From positions 1 to 40,629 of the forward strand of contig JAKPSI010000098.1 in the NCBI GenBank assembly GCA_029555415.1: a stretch of DNA of 40,629 nucleotides, given 5' to 3'. Source of the DNA: Bacteroidota bacterium. GTDB lineage: Bacteria > Bacteroidota > Bacteroidia > Chitinophagales > Chitinophagaceae. The notes under the pieces were generated by a model. That model worked only from the letters and a program-made list of their open reading frames with translations, was not told the origin of the DNA and did not search any database. Positions 17,600 through 24,845 of the stretch are shown here, in pieces (positions within the stretch are counted from its first letter, which is position 1; every line of letters begins with the position of its first letter). Both the position numbers and the translations under genes were made by a program.

Positions 17600-18499
17600 T
17601 CAGAGTGAACCATCTGCGATCAGTGCATTGATCAGATCCCGCTCCGCATTCGCCATATCCGCTGAAGTGAACTGAAGTTTGCCTTTTCCGGGAACCCAGA
17701 TCCCCTCATACCTTTTATTCATTGCACCCGAGCCACTGGCAAGGTTTCCGGTGATCATGATCGGAACGAATTCATGGTCCTTTTCGCCGATCCTGAATCC
17801 GGAAGGTGTTTTTTTCCAAACCTGATAAATAACAGAATTCCCTACACGTTTATATACCCTTCCGATGACTTTGTCACCCTGATTGATCACGTACCAGTCG
17901 CCGAGATCACTTTCAGTTTTGGGTTGCAGAAACAGGTTGACCGGCTTTGTCTTATCCCTGTCCACATTCACCTTCAGGATCGACGCGATCGCATCCTCTG
18001 TCTGTTTTACCTCATTCATGATCTTCTCCTTATTGTAAGACCTCGGAGAGGCTTTGAACGCCGCGATATTCTCTGCGTTCAGTCCTGCGCTTGTGATGAA
18101 CACAGGAGTTTCATCATTAAAAAGCTCATCAATGATGTCATCGCCGGTTTTTCTGCTGTTCATGACGATCACATTGCCCATGAATTTCTTAGTAACAGGT
18201 AAAGCCTTATAATAACATACATCCCCATTGGAGAATTTGATCTCATAGATCCAGTGCTCTTCATCAAATAAGGGGTCCTGAAAGTATATAACATCCTCCT
18301 GCAGTGTGATCGCAGGCGAAGTAGCACCCGCAAGTGTGATCTCGAATTTTCCCATCCGGAAGACGTTTCCTCCCTTCCCATCATACGTCGCAACTTTTTC
18401 CCCGTTCACTTTGATCTCTCCTTTTTTAACGACCACTTTCTTCTGCGCTGCAGCGCTCATAGCCAATAGTAACGCAAAAAACACCAACTGAATTTTCAT
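17600..18499 (-). CDS. Secreted protein of unknown function
   Basis: 299 residues from the ATG at 18499, where a signal peptide begins (MKIQLVFFALLLAMSAAAQ); the frame continues upstream 15 codons without signal character. The mature protein is lysine-rich and starts KKVVVKKGEIKVNGEKVATYDGKGG, a beta-strand pattern, followed by FEITLAGATSP and WIYEIKFSNGDVCYYK. It then has a helical region and ends in a short helix ANAERDLINALIADGSL. No family recognised; similar-looking small secreted proteins are common in this phylum. Minus-strand TATTATTTTG roughly 20 nt before the ATG may be the -7 region. Confidence 0.7.
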   Translation of the reverse strand: MKIQLVFFALLLAMSAAAQKKVVVKKGEIKVNGEKVATYDGKGGNVFRMGKFEITLAGATSPAITLQEDVIYFQDPLFDEEHWIYEIKFSNGDVCYYKALPVTKKFMGNVIVMNSRKTGDDIIDELFNDETPVFITSAGLNAENIAAFKASPRSYNKEKIMNEVKQTEDAIASILKVNVDRDKTKPVNLFLQPKTESDLGDWYVINQGDKVIGRVYKRVGNSVIYQVWKKTPSGFRIGEKDHEFVPIMITGNLASGSGAMNKRYEGIWVPGKGKLQFTSADMANAERDLINALIADGSL

Positions 18500-18595
18500 A
18501 ATATGTATTTTTTTTGCAAAATAATAAAAAACGGCAAACGGCATGATCCTTCACCCATTGAAATTCCGGTTAACAAAAAGGTATCCCATAGCATT

Positions 18596-18621
18596 GCCCT
18601 GACATCAGTTGCAGTCAGGGC
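18596..18621. other. Hairpin in the divergent region before comM
   Basis: GCCCTGAC (18596-18603) and GTCAGGGC (18614-18621) form a perfect 8-bp stem with a 10-nt loop. No T tract follows on either strand, so it is not a standard terminator. It lies in the 255-bp gap between the divergent genes starting at 18499 and 18755 and could be an operator or a 5' leader structure. Confidence 0.5.
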
Positions 18622-18754
18622 CTGATTAAAATATGAATCTCCGGCGACATTAACTGCATTTTGATGAGGAAAAAACAAATTCAAATGAGTTAAAAACTGT
18701 TGCACTGGCATTGTTTGCCTTTAGCTTACAAAGCCAAAATCAAGAGGTAAACAT

Positions 18755-20305
18755 ATGCTCATCAAAACATTCGGCAGCGCGGTTTATGGCGTTGAAGCCA
18801 TCACCATTACCATTGAAGTGAACTGGCTGGAACAGGTCGGGAAGGATCCGATGATCGTAGGATTGCCCGACAGCGCCGTACGCGAGAGCCTGCAGCGGGT
18901 GGAAAGTGCTTTCAAAACGAATGGTTATAATATGCCGCGTACCAAAGTGGTCGTGAATATGGCCCCGGCCGATATCCGCAAAAGTGGTACTGCATTCGAT
19001 CTGCCGATCGCCATGGGCATTCTCGGGGCTTCCCGGCAATTCAGTAATCATGAGCATATTCATCAATACATACTGATGGGCGAACTGAGCCTCAATGGCG
19101 AGTTGCGCCCCATTCGTGGAGCACTGCCCATCGCCATACAAGCGCGAAAGGAAGGGTTCAAGGGTTTTATTCTCCCCTCAGCTAATGCCAGAGAAGCCGG
19201 CATGGTGAATCAGTTACAGGTGTATGGGATGAATCATATCGTGGAAGTGATCCGTTTCTTTGAAGCCGGAGAAACAGGTGTTACACCCACGGTTGTGAAC
19301 ACCCGTGAAGAATTCCTCAACGCACAACATCATTCGGAATTCGATTTCGCGGATGTAAAGGGACAGGAAAATATCAAAAGGGCATTGGAGATCGCGGCGG
19401 CTGGCGGACATAATGCCATTCTGATCGGGCCACCCGGCGCGGGTAAGACCATGCTTGCGAAAAGGATCCCGACCATTTTGCCGCCATTGAGTTTACAGGA
19501 AGCACTGGAGACGACCAAGATCCATTCGGTGGCCGGCAAATTACCGGAAAACGCCACGATCATCGCTAGAAGGCCTTTTCGGAGTCCGCATCATTCCATC
19601 TCGGACATCGCCCTCGTCGGGGGTGGCGGCAATCCGCATCCCGGTGAAATTTCACTGGCACATAACGGTGTGTTGTTCCTGGATGAATTACCTGAATTCA
19701 AAAGGACCGTGCTCGAAGTGATGCGCCAGCCTATGGAAGAAAGAAGGGTGACGATCTCCCGTGCGAAGATGACGGTCGATTTTCCCGCAGGGTTCATGCT
19801 CATAGCTTCCATGAATCCCTGCCCCTGTGGCTATTACAATCATCCGGAACGCAGTTGCAGTTGTCCACCAGGCGCAGTACAGAAATACCTCAACCGGATA
19901 TCGGGGCCGTTGCTGGACCGGATCGATCTGCATGTGGAAGTGACACCAGTCGCATTCAGTGAACTGTCCGGAACCAAACCCATGGAAAATTCGGATGCAA
20001 TCCGGCAACGGGTCATCCGTGCCCGCGACCTCCAGATGGAGCGCTACAAAGAACAAACCGGCATGTATTGCAACGCGCAGATGAGCAGCAAGATCCTGAA
20101 AGAGATCTGTGTGATCAGTAATTCCGGGCAATCCTTACTGCGCTCCGCGATGGAAAAACTCAACCTTTCCGCCCGCGCTTACGACCGCATCCTGAAAGTG
20201 TCCCGCACGATCGCGGACCTTGGGCAAAGCGCTGACATTAAACCAGAGCATTTAGCGGAGGCGATACAGTACAGGAGTTTGGACAGGGAGGGATGGGCAG
20301 GGTGA
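18755..20305 (+). CDS. comM: ComM/YifB-family Mg-chelatase-like AAA+ ATPase
   Basis: 516 residues, full length for the family. N-terminal ChlI-type domain (about 20-140, with DLPIAMGILGAS), AAA+ core with Walker A GPPGAGKT at 225-232 and Walker B FLDELPEF with Asp310/Glu311, the family stretch MNPCPCGYYNHP...CSCPP, and a C-terminal Mg-chelatase-like helical domain (LSARAYDRILKVSRTIADL). ComM is a hexameric helicase that promotes branch migration during integration of DNA taken up by transformation. Many non-competent bacteria also keep it, so competence should not be assumed. The start is supported by AGAGG about 10 nt upstream. It stands alone, divergent from the gene at 17600. Confidence 0.93.
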   Translation: MLIKTFGSAVYGVEAITITIEVNWLEQVGKDPMIVGLPDSAVRESLQRVESAFKTNGYNMPRTKVVVNMAPADIRKSGTAFDLPIAMGILGASRQFSNHEHIHQYILMGELSLNGELRPIRGALPIAIQARKEGFKGFILPSANAREAGMVNQLQVYGMNHIVEVIRFFEAGETGVTPTVVNTREEFLNAQHHSEFDFADVKGQENIKRALEIAAAGGHNAILIGPPGAGKTMLAKRIPTILPPLSLQEALETTKIHSVAGKLPENATIIARRPFRSPHHSISDIALVGGGGNPHPGEISLAHNGVLFLDELPEFKRTVLEVMRQPMEERRVTISRAKMTVDFPAGFMLIASMNPCPCGYYNHPERSCSCPPGAVQKYLNRISGPLLDRIDLHVEVTPVAFSELSGTKPMENSDAIRQRVIRARDLQMERYKEQTGMYCNAQMSSKILKEICVISNSGQSLLRSAMEKLNLSARAYDRILKVSRTIADLGQSADIKPEHLAEAIQYRSLDREGWAG

Positions 20306-20318
20306 ACGAGCAGTCGGT

Positions 20319-20413
20319 TGTCTTTAGTCGTTAGTCCGTTCTATGAAGCATCCATATTGAAAAATAGCTTCATTATATGTAACCTAACACCCAAAACTCA
20401 AAACCCAAAACCC
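20319..20413. repeat. Short low-complexity repeats in the comM downstream gap
   Basis: The 147-bp gap holds TTTAGTCGTTAGTC-type repeats near 20321-20337, a 7-bp stem-loop (ATGAAGC 20343-20349 with GCTTCAT 20367-20373), and a C/A-rich run of 'CCAAAAC' units at about 20390-20412. Similar simple intergenic runs occur in other genomes of this group as far as I recall. Confidence 0.5.
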
Positions 20414-20452
20414 GTTGTTGCCATTTCTGAATTTCGTTTGTAACTTACCAAT

Positions 20453-20965
20453 ATGAACAAAATACCCATCCTGCTATTGACATACTTGCTTCTTTGCACA
20501 GGTAATATTTGGGCACAACCCGGAGAGCAAAAAGGATGGCCGTCGAAGGAGCGGCATGCGTTCATCACCTCATGCATCCAGGAAGCCGCAAAAGGCATGA
20601 GTGAAGATACCGCACGCTTCTACTGCTATTGCATGCAGGCCAACGTGGAAGCTGCTTATCCAACAGTGGAAGAAGCGGAAAAGATCCAGGACACTCTTTT
20701 CACCAATCCGGAATGGCAGAAAAAAATAAACGTGTGCCTCACTGGATTCTGGAACAGCCCGGACAGGAGTACTTTCCTGACCGAATGTATCAATTCATCA
20801 AAAGCCGGACTCGGAGTAGAAAAGGCAAAGTCGTATTGTGAGTGTATGCTATATAAAGTCGAAGTGATGTACCCCAGATCTGCTGATGCCGCCACCGCTC
20901 TAACCGCTGAAAAGCTGGCCTCACCGGAATGGAAGAAGTACATCCGGTCCTGCCTTGATTTCTGA
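20453..20965 (+). CDS. Secreted tandem four-cysteine-module protein
   Basis: 170 residues with a signal peptide (1-21, ending IWAQ). The mature part is two tandem copies of a ~60-residue helical module, about 35-96 and 106-168. Both share F(I/L)TxCI, then AxxYCxCM, VExxYP, a stretch ending in PEW, and a final Cys. Cysteines are C41, C58, C60, C95 and C112, C129, C131, C167, giving C-x16-C-x-C-x34/35-C in both copies. Eight conserved cysteines in a secreted protein suggest disulfides or metal/haem binding; no CxxCH is present. I do not recognise the family. Probably monocistronic: the next + gene starts 116 bp downstream. Confidence 0.8.
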   Translation: MNKIPILLLTYLLLCTGNIWAQPGEQKGWPSKERHAFITSCIQEAAKGMSEDTARFYCYCMQANVEAAYPTVEEAEKIQDTLFTNPEWQKKINVCLTGFWNSPDRSTFLTECINSSKAGLGVEKAKSYCECMLYKVEVMYPRSADAATALTAEKLASPEWKKYIRSCLDF

Positions 20966-21081
20966 TCAGCAACATGCCAGTATCAGCTCAGCTGGAAAAG
21001 AGATACCTTTATTTTCATATATCACTTTAATAAGGACAACCGTGGAGTAAAATCCCGCGATATACGTCTTTTTAACACTCT

Positions 21082-21918
21082 ATGCTCTCCATCATCATCC
21101 CAACCTGGAACAATCTTCCTTACCTGAAACTCTGTGTACAGAGTATTCAGCAGCATACGAAAGTTCCGTATGAGATCATCCTCCATATCAATGATGGAAG
21201 TGACGGAACACTGACATGGGCAAAAGAAACGAAGATCCTTCACTCCTATACTCCTGAAAACAGAGGAATTTGCGTGGGCGTGAATATGGCTGCTTCTCTT
21301 GCTACCATGCGATACATCGTTTATATGAATGATGATATGTATTGCTGCCCGGGCTGGGATGAAGTGATCGCGGAGGAGATCCGTTCCATACCCCACGATC
21401 TTTTCATGCTATCCGGTACACTTGTGGAACCGACTGCATCCGGCAATGCCTGTGTCCGTGTCGCTGACTTTGGTCGTGATGTGAACAGCTTCCGCGAAGC
21501 AGATCTGCTCAGTGCTTTGCCTTCCCTTCAAAAGCCCGACTGGAACGGCGCTTCATGGCCTCCCTGTATCATGCCGCATAGCTTATGGGACCTGGTAGGC
21601 GGATTCAGTATTGAATTCAGCCCCGGTATGGCCAGCGACGATGACCTCTCCCGCAAACTCTGGGCATGCGGTTGCCGTTATTTCAAAGGACTGGGTAAAT
21701 GCCTTGTCTATCATTTCCAGGCCAAAAGCACCGGACGGATCAAAAAGAATGACGGAAGAAAAATGTTCCTGTATAAATGGGGCATGAATATGTCCGTATT
21801 CAATAAACATTACCTGCGCAGGGGAACTCCCTTTGAAGGCCCGCTGCAAGAACCTGATGCCGGCATTATCCGAACCGATAAACTGAAGACCTGGCTGAAG
21901 ATGAAGTTCAGGTACTGA
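21082..21918 (+). CDS. Family 2 glycosyltransferase
   Basis: 278 residues, cytoplasmic or membrane-associated GT-A fold. It starts directly with the strand LSIIIPTWNNLPYL, then INDGSDGT and the metal/nucleotide-binding acidic motif YMNDDM with Asp84/Asp85, and later the acceptor-side region FSPGMASDDDLSRKLWACG. Expected to transfer a sugar from an activated donor in surface-glycan or protein-glycan synthesis; donor and acceptor cannot be read. It runs head-on into the minus-strand glycosyltransferase operon, and its last 11 bp (21908-21918) overlap the 3' end of that operon's last gene. Confidence 0.88.
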   Translation: MLSIIIPTWNNLPYLKLCVQSIQQHTKVPYEIILHINDGSDGTLTWAKETKILHSYTPENRGICVGVNMAASLATMRYIVYMNDDMYCCPGWDEVIAEEIRSIPHDLFMLSGTLVEPTASGNACVRVADFGRDVNSFREADLLSALPSLQKPDWNGASWPPCIMPHSLWDLVGGFSIEFSPGMASDDDLSRKLWACGCRYFKGLGKCLVYHFQAKSTGRIKKNDGRKMFLYKWGMNMSVFNKHYLRRGTPFEGPLQEPDAGIIRTDKLKTWLKMKFRY

Positions 21919-22759
21919 TCGCACCTTCTTTGACCTTTTCCCAATCGATCCCCGGTGCCAGAAAAGCCGACTCCAGATGCGTACCTACTGCCGGGACCGG
22001 ACACCACAGGAAATATTGTTTGCCTTTTCTGAAAGCTCCGAAATTGAATTTCATCGCTTTCTTCAGAATGAAAAAGCAGGTCTTGCCCGTAAAATAAAAA
22101 CGCAACACATCCCAGAAACGGAAAGTACGGGTCAGCAAAACCCACATCGAACAATCCGTATTACCACGACAATACGTTTCCAGTACATCCCTTGTTCCGA
22201 TCAATATACTTTTCCGGGTCAGGAATGTGAGACAAGTGGAAACGACCGATTTCCAGTCAGACCCGTTTTCATTTCTGCGTTGTCCCGGAACCCGGTGAAT
22301 AGGATGCGTATAGTAATCCTGATGGTCATAAGGGGTCACGAAATCCGCATCGCTGTGCTGCTGCATGAAACGGATCAGGGAAGCAAAAGTGCCCGGCCGG
22401 TACAGATAATCATCCTCCGCGAAATACACCAGCTCCGCATCCGTCTGCGCGGTCAGGATTTCGATCTGCTTCCGGAAAGTGGACATATTACCGATCCCGT
22501 CCGTATGGATGAGTTCCAGGTCCGGCGCGGGTACCAGCGAAGTGAAAATATCAGTGAAGGCAGGCGGACACCCATCCAGCACAATGAAATATTTCACACG
22601 GAGTCCTGTTACACTTTTCACGAAAGACTGAAAGGACAACCGGGCCAGGCTGTATTTGTCTTCCGGAAAGAACACCGGCGTTTTGGAAACGCCCGGATAG
22701 ATCCTCCAGCAAACAGTAAGGTCATATGTAGTGTTGTGGTCCTGCATTACGTTCTGCAT
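21908..22759 (-). CDS. Glycosyltransferase, GT-A/GT2-like
   Basis: 283 residues. The N-terminal half has a GT-A look: VCWRIYPGVSKTP, KYFIVLDGCPPAF, then the acidic motif VYFAEDDYLY with Glu115-Asp116-Asp117. The centre (SVVSTCLTFLTRKSIL) and C-terminus are less typical, so family placement is less sure than for the neighbours. It is the third gene of the minus-strand operon, 7 bp after the preceding GT2 gene. Met5 is an alternative start. Its end overlaps the opposite glycosyltransferase by 11 bp. Confidence 0.78.
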   Translation of the reverse strand: MQNVMQDHNTTYDLTVCWRIYPGVSKTPVFFPEDKYSLARLSFQSFVKSVTGLRVKYFIVLDGCPPAFTDIFTSLVPAPDLELIHTDGIGNMSTFRKQIEILTAQTDAELVYFAEDDYLYRPGTFASLIRFMQQHSDADFVTPYDHQDYYTHPIHRVPGQRRNENGSDWKSVVSTCLTFLTRKSILIGTRDVLETYCRGNTDCSMWVLLTRTFRFWDVLRFYFTGKTCFFILKKAMKFNFGAFRKGKQYFLWCPVPAVGTHLESAFLAPGIDWEKVKEGAIST

Positions 22760-22766
22760 TTGAAGT

Positions 22767-23699
22767 TCAGCATTTCCTGCACATTTTACGGATCTCCACG
22801 ATCCGGCTCAGCATGTTCTTCCGCTTCATCCGGAATACATCCCGTTGATGCCGCAGCAGAAAAAAGAAAAGGGTCAACGGAAAGCGTTGCTGACGTAAAA
22901 GAAATAAATCATACCACTGCTCATAAAAAACACGGTCTTCATTCACCGCAAGATCCCGGATGCTCTTCAAACGGGATAACTGCGTTTCATATTCCTCCAG
23001 TTTGCGTCTTTTCTTCGGTGCGTCCTGACGGGGTATCGCCTGCGTTAGATTTCCGCTATGCTGCCGGTATTCATTCAGGACCTCATTACAAAATACGATC
23101 TGGTTCAAATGGCTGCTCACTACTGCCAGCCACCAGTCGTGCGGATGTTCATTTTCATGATGAAGGATATGCTCCAACAAAGCACGCCGGAACAGGATCG
23201 TATGCCCCCATACACAGTTACCGGTCACGAACCCCCGGTTAACCGAAGGTGTACCGGGTTGCAGCATGGTCACGGTATCTGATAAGTTCCTGCCCATCGC
23301 ATTCCCTTTTTCATCCACCATCCTGGAATCCGAAAACACGAGCAGGTTCTCTCCGATCTTCTCCAACAAAGTTTCGGTCTTATGTGGCAGCCACCGGTCA
23401 TCCTGATCACTCAGCAGGATCCTATCCGCACGGCAATGACCGATCGCTTTATAAAAATTCCCGCGATAACCCAGATTATGCTCATTGAAATAAAGACGGA
23501 TCCGCTGATCATGTGCCGCATAGGATTCAAGTATAGTGCGGGTCCCGTCGGTGGAGGCATCATCAGAAATGACGAGTTCGAAATCACCGAAGGATTGTTT
23601 CAGTATCGAATCCAGTTGTTCCCGCAGGAATGCTTCGCCGTTCCAGGTCGCCATAGCAATGGAACAATGCGGTATTGCGGTATGATCATTCAAAGGCAT
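22767..23699 (-). CDS. Family 2 glycosyltransferase (rhamnosyltransferase-like)
   Basis: 310 residues. GT2 motifs are clear: SIAMATWNGEAFLREQLDSI at the start, ISDDASTDGT (about 45-53), LLSDQDDRW at 95-103 and DWWLAV in the acceptor region. The set resembles rhamnosyl/GT2 enzymes of O-antigen or exopolysaccharide clusters. The C-terminal ~80 residues are very basic and helical (KKRRKLEEYETQLSRLKSI), possibly for membrane association. The ATG (23699) lies 2 nt after the stop of the preceding GT4 gene, implying translational coupling. Confidence 0.88.
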   Translation of the reverse strand: MPLNDHTAIPHCSIAMATWNGEAFLREQLDSILKQSFGDFELVISDDASTDGTRTILESYAAHDQRIRLYFNEHNLGYRGNFYKAIGHCRADRILLSDQDDRWLPHKTETLLEKIGENLLVFSDSRMVDEKGNAMGRNLSDTVTMLQPGTPSVNRGFVTGNCVWGHTILFRRALLEHILHHENEHPHDWWLAVVSSHLNQIVFCNEVLNEYRQHSGNLTQAIPRQDAPKKRRKLEEYETQLSRLKSIRDLAVNEDRVFYEQWYDLFLLRQQRFPLTLFFFLLRHQRDVFRMKRKNMLSRIVEIRKMCRKC

Positions 23700-23701
23700 G
23701 A

Positions 23702-24751
23702 TCAGAGTGAACGATAGATTTGAAGATAAGATTCAGCCGCTTTATCCCAGCTGAACATTGCCGCCTGCCGGCGTATCTTTTCCGCGGGATCATGTTCACG
23801 ATAATGCGCCAATCCTTTTGCGAATGTTTGCCGCATATCATCCGGATCGAAACTGTTGAAATAATACGCCGCGTCTCCTCCCGTTTCAGGCAGACAGGAT
23901 TCACGCGAAAGAAAGACGGGCTTCCCGTAATACATCGCTTCGATCACCGGCAAGCCGAATCCTTCTGCATATGACGGCAGCAAGAAAGCTTCACAATGCT
24001 GGTAGTACCAGTGTTTGTCCTGTTCACTGATGCCCCCTGTAAAATGCACCCTGTCCTCCACCCCGTATTTTCTGATCTCCGCCTCGATCGTTCTTTTATA
24101 TTCATAATGATCGAGTCCGGCTATGACCAGTTCAAGATCCGTATCCTTCAGCAGCGCGGGCAACAGGTGAAAATTCTTCCGGGGCTGCACCAGTCCAAGC
24201 GCGAAAAGAAAGGGACGCTTCGGACGGTATACGGGCTCATCAAAATCCGGGAACGTATTGATGATACATCCGTTATGGATCACACAACGGGGCTTATCAC
24301 CCATCTTCAGCATTTCTTCCGCTATCCTCATCGAATAATTGGAGATACAAACAACATAGGCCGCCCGGTCCACACTGCGCTGGATCCGCTTCAACAGGTT
24401 CTTGTTCCGGGTCACCAGTTCCTTTTCTTCCAGCAGAAAATTCAGGTCATGGATCGTGAACAGGAATTTCGTTCTTTTATTGAAAGGCCTGTACCAGGAG
24501 ATGGTGGTGGTCGCATGCCAGACATCGAATTTCTCTGTTCCGAATTTGTAGAATTTATCGATCGAACGGTGATTCTCATATGCGAACCGGTCACCGAAAA
24601 AACCGAATTTTTCCAGGGGGAGATAATAATGGAGTTCTTCTTCCGGGCCTCCCATTTTAGCCAATGAACGTCCCAGGTTCTCGGAAAAGGCATACAGCCC
24701 GTTGAAGGGGTTCAGTTTCAGCCGATGCATGTCCACCAGTATCCTTTTCAT
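23702..24751 (-). CDS. Family 4 glycosyltransferase
   Basis: 349 residues from the ATG at 24751. I prefer it to the earlier in-frame ATG near 24805 because the protein then begins with the GT-B strand MKRILVDMHRL and a -7-like box sits just upstream. The GT4 C-terminal donor domain is clear: FLFALGLVQPRKN, RVHFTGGISEQDK, then the retaining-enzyme E-x7-E motif EGFGLPVIE at 263-271 and LPETGGDAAYYF. Likely transfers a hexose in surface-glycan synthesis. It is the first gene of the three-gene minus-strand operon. Confidence 0.9.
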   Translation of the reverse strand: MKRILVDMHRLKLNPFNGLYAFSENLGRSLAKMGGPEEELHYYLPLEKFGFFGDRFAYENHRSIDKFYKFGTEKFDVWHATTTISWYRPFNKRTKFLFTIHDLNFLLEEKELVTRNKNLLKRIQRSVDRAAYVVCISNYSMRIAEEMLKMGDKPRCVIHNGCIINTFPDFDEPVYRPKRPFLFALGLVQPRKNFHLLPALLKDTDLELVIAGLDHYEYKRTIEAEIRKYGVEDRVHFTGGISEQDKHWYYQHCEAFLLPSYAEGFGLPVIEAMYYGKPVFLSRESCLPETGGDAAYYFNSFDPDDMRQTFAKGLAHYREHDPAEKIRRQAAMFSWDKAAESYLQIYRSL

Positions 24752-24754
24752 CCC

Positions 24755-24762
24755 CGAATTTA
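24755..24762 (-). promoter_or_regulatory. Candidate -7 box of the glycosyltransferase operon
   Basis: Minus-strand TAAATTCG, one mismatch from TAnnTTTG, only 3 nt before the ATG at 24751. No TTTG at -33. Confidence 0.35.
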
Positions 24763-24772
24763 CGGATTCCAC

Positions 24773-24794
24773 GGGGGCCGGCAGCCCCCTTTTT
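24773..24794 (+). terminator. Terminator-like hairpin upstream of the ABC promoter
   Basis: GGGGGC-CGGCA-GCCCCC followed by TTTTT, oriented for the + strand. There is no + gene upstream for 2.8 kb, so it would stop antisense or read-through transcription before the ABC transporter promoter. Confidence 0.6.
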
Positions 24795-24833
24795 CCGCTC
24801 ATCAAGGATCAATGTTCAACCGTTCATTTCCGC

Positions 24834-24841
24834 TAACTTTG
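24834..24841 (+). promoter_or_regulatory. -7 box of the ABC transporter gene
   Basis: TAACTTTG, an exact TAnnTTTG match, 4 nt before the ATG at 24846. The transcript would start at or beside the ATG. The -33 element is weak. Confidence 0.6.
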
Positions 24842-24845
24842 GCGG

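Noticed and set aside
20390-20412. CCAAAAC-type run as a CRISPR or satellite
   Set aside because: Units are too short and irregular, with no spacers; plain low-complexity sequence.
21977-23242. 421-codon + strand open frame across the glycosyltransferase operon
   Set aside because: Antisense to two genes with clear GT motifs; its own translation has no domain pattern and is rich in Arg/His/Ser/Pro as expected of a shadow frame.
21082-24751. Complete O-antigen or capsule locus
   Set aside because: Only glycosyltransferases are present; no polymerase, flippase, Wza/Wzc or nucleotide-sugar genes are in the window.
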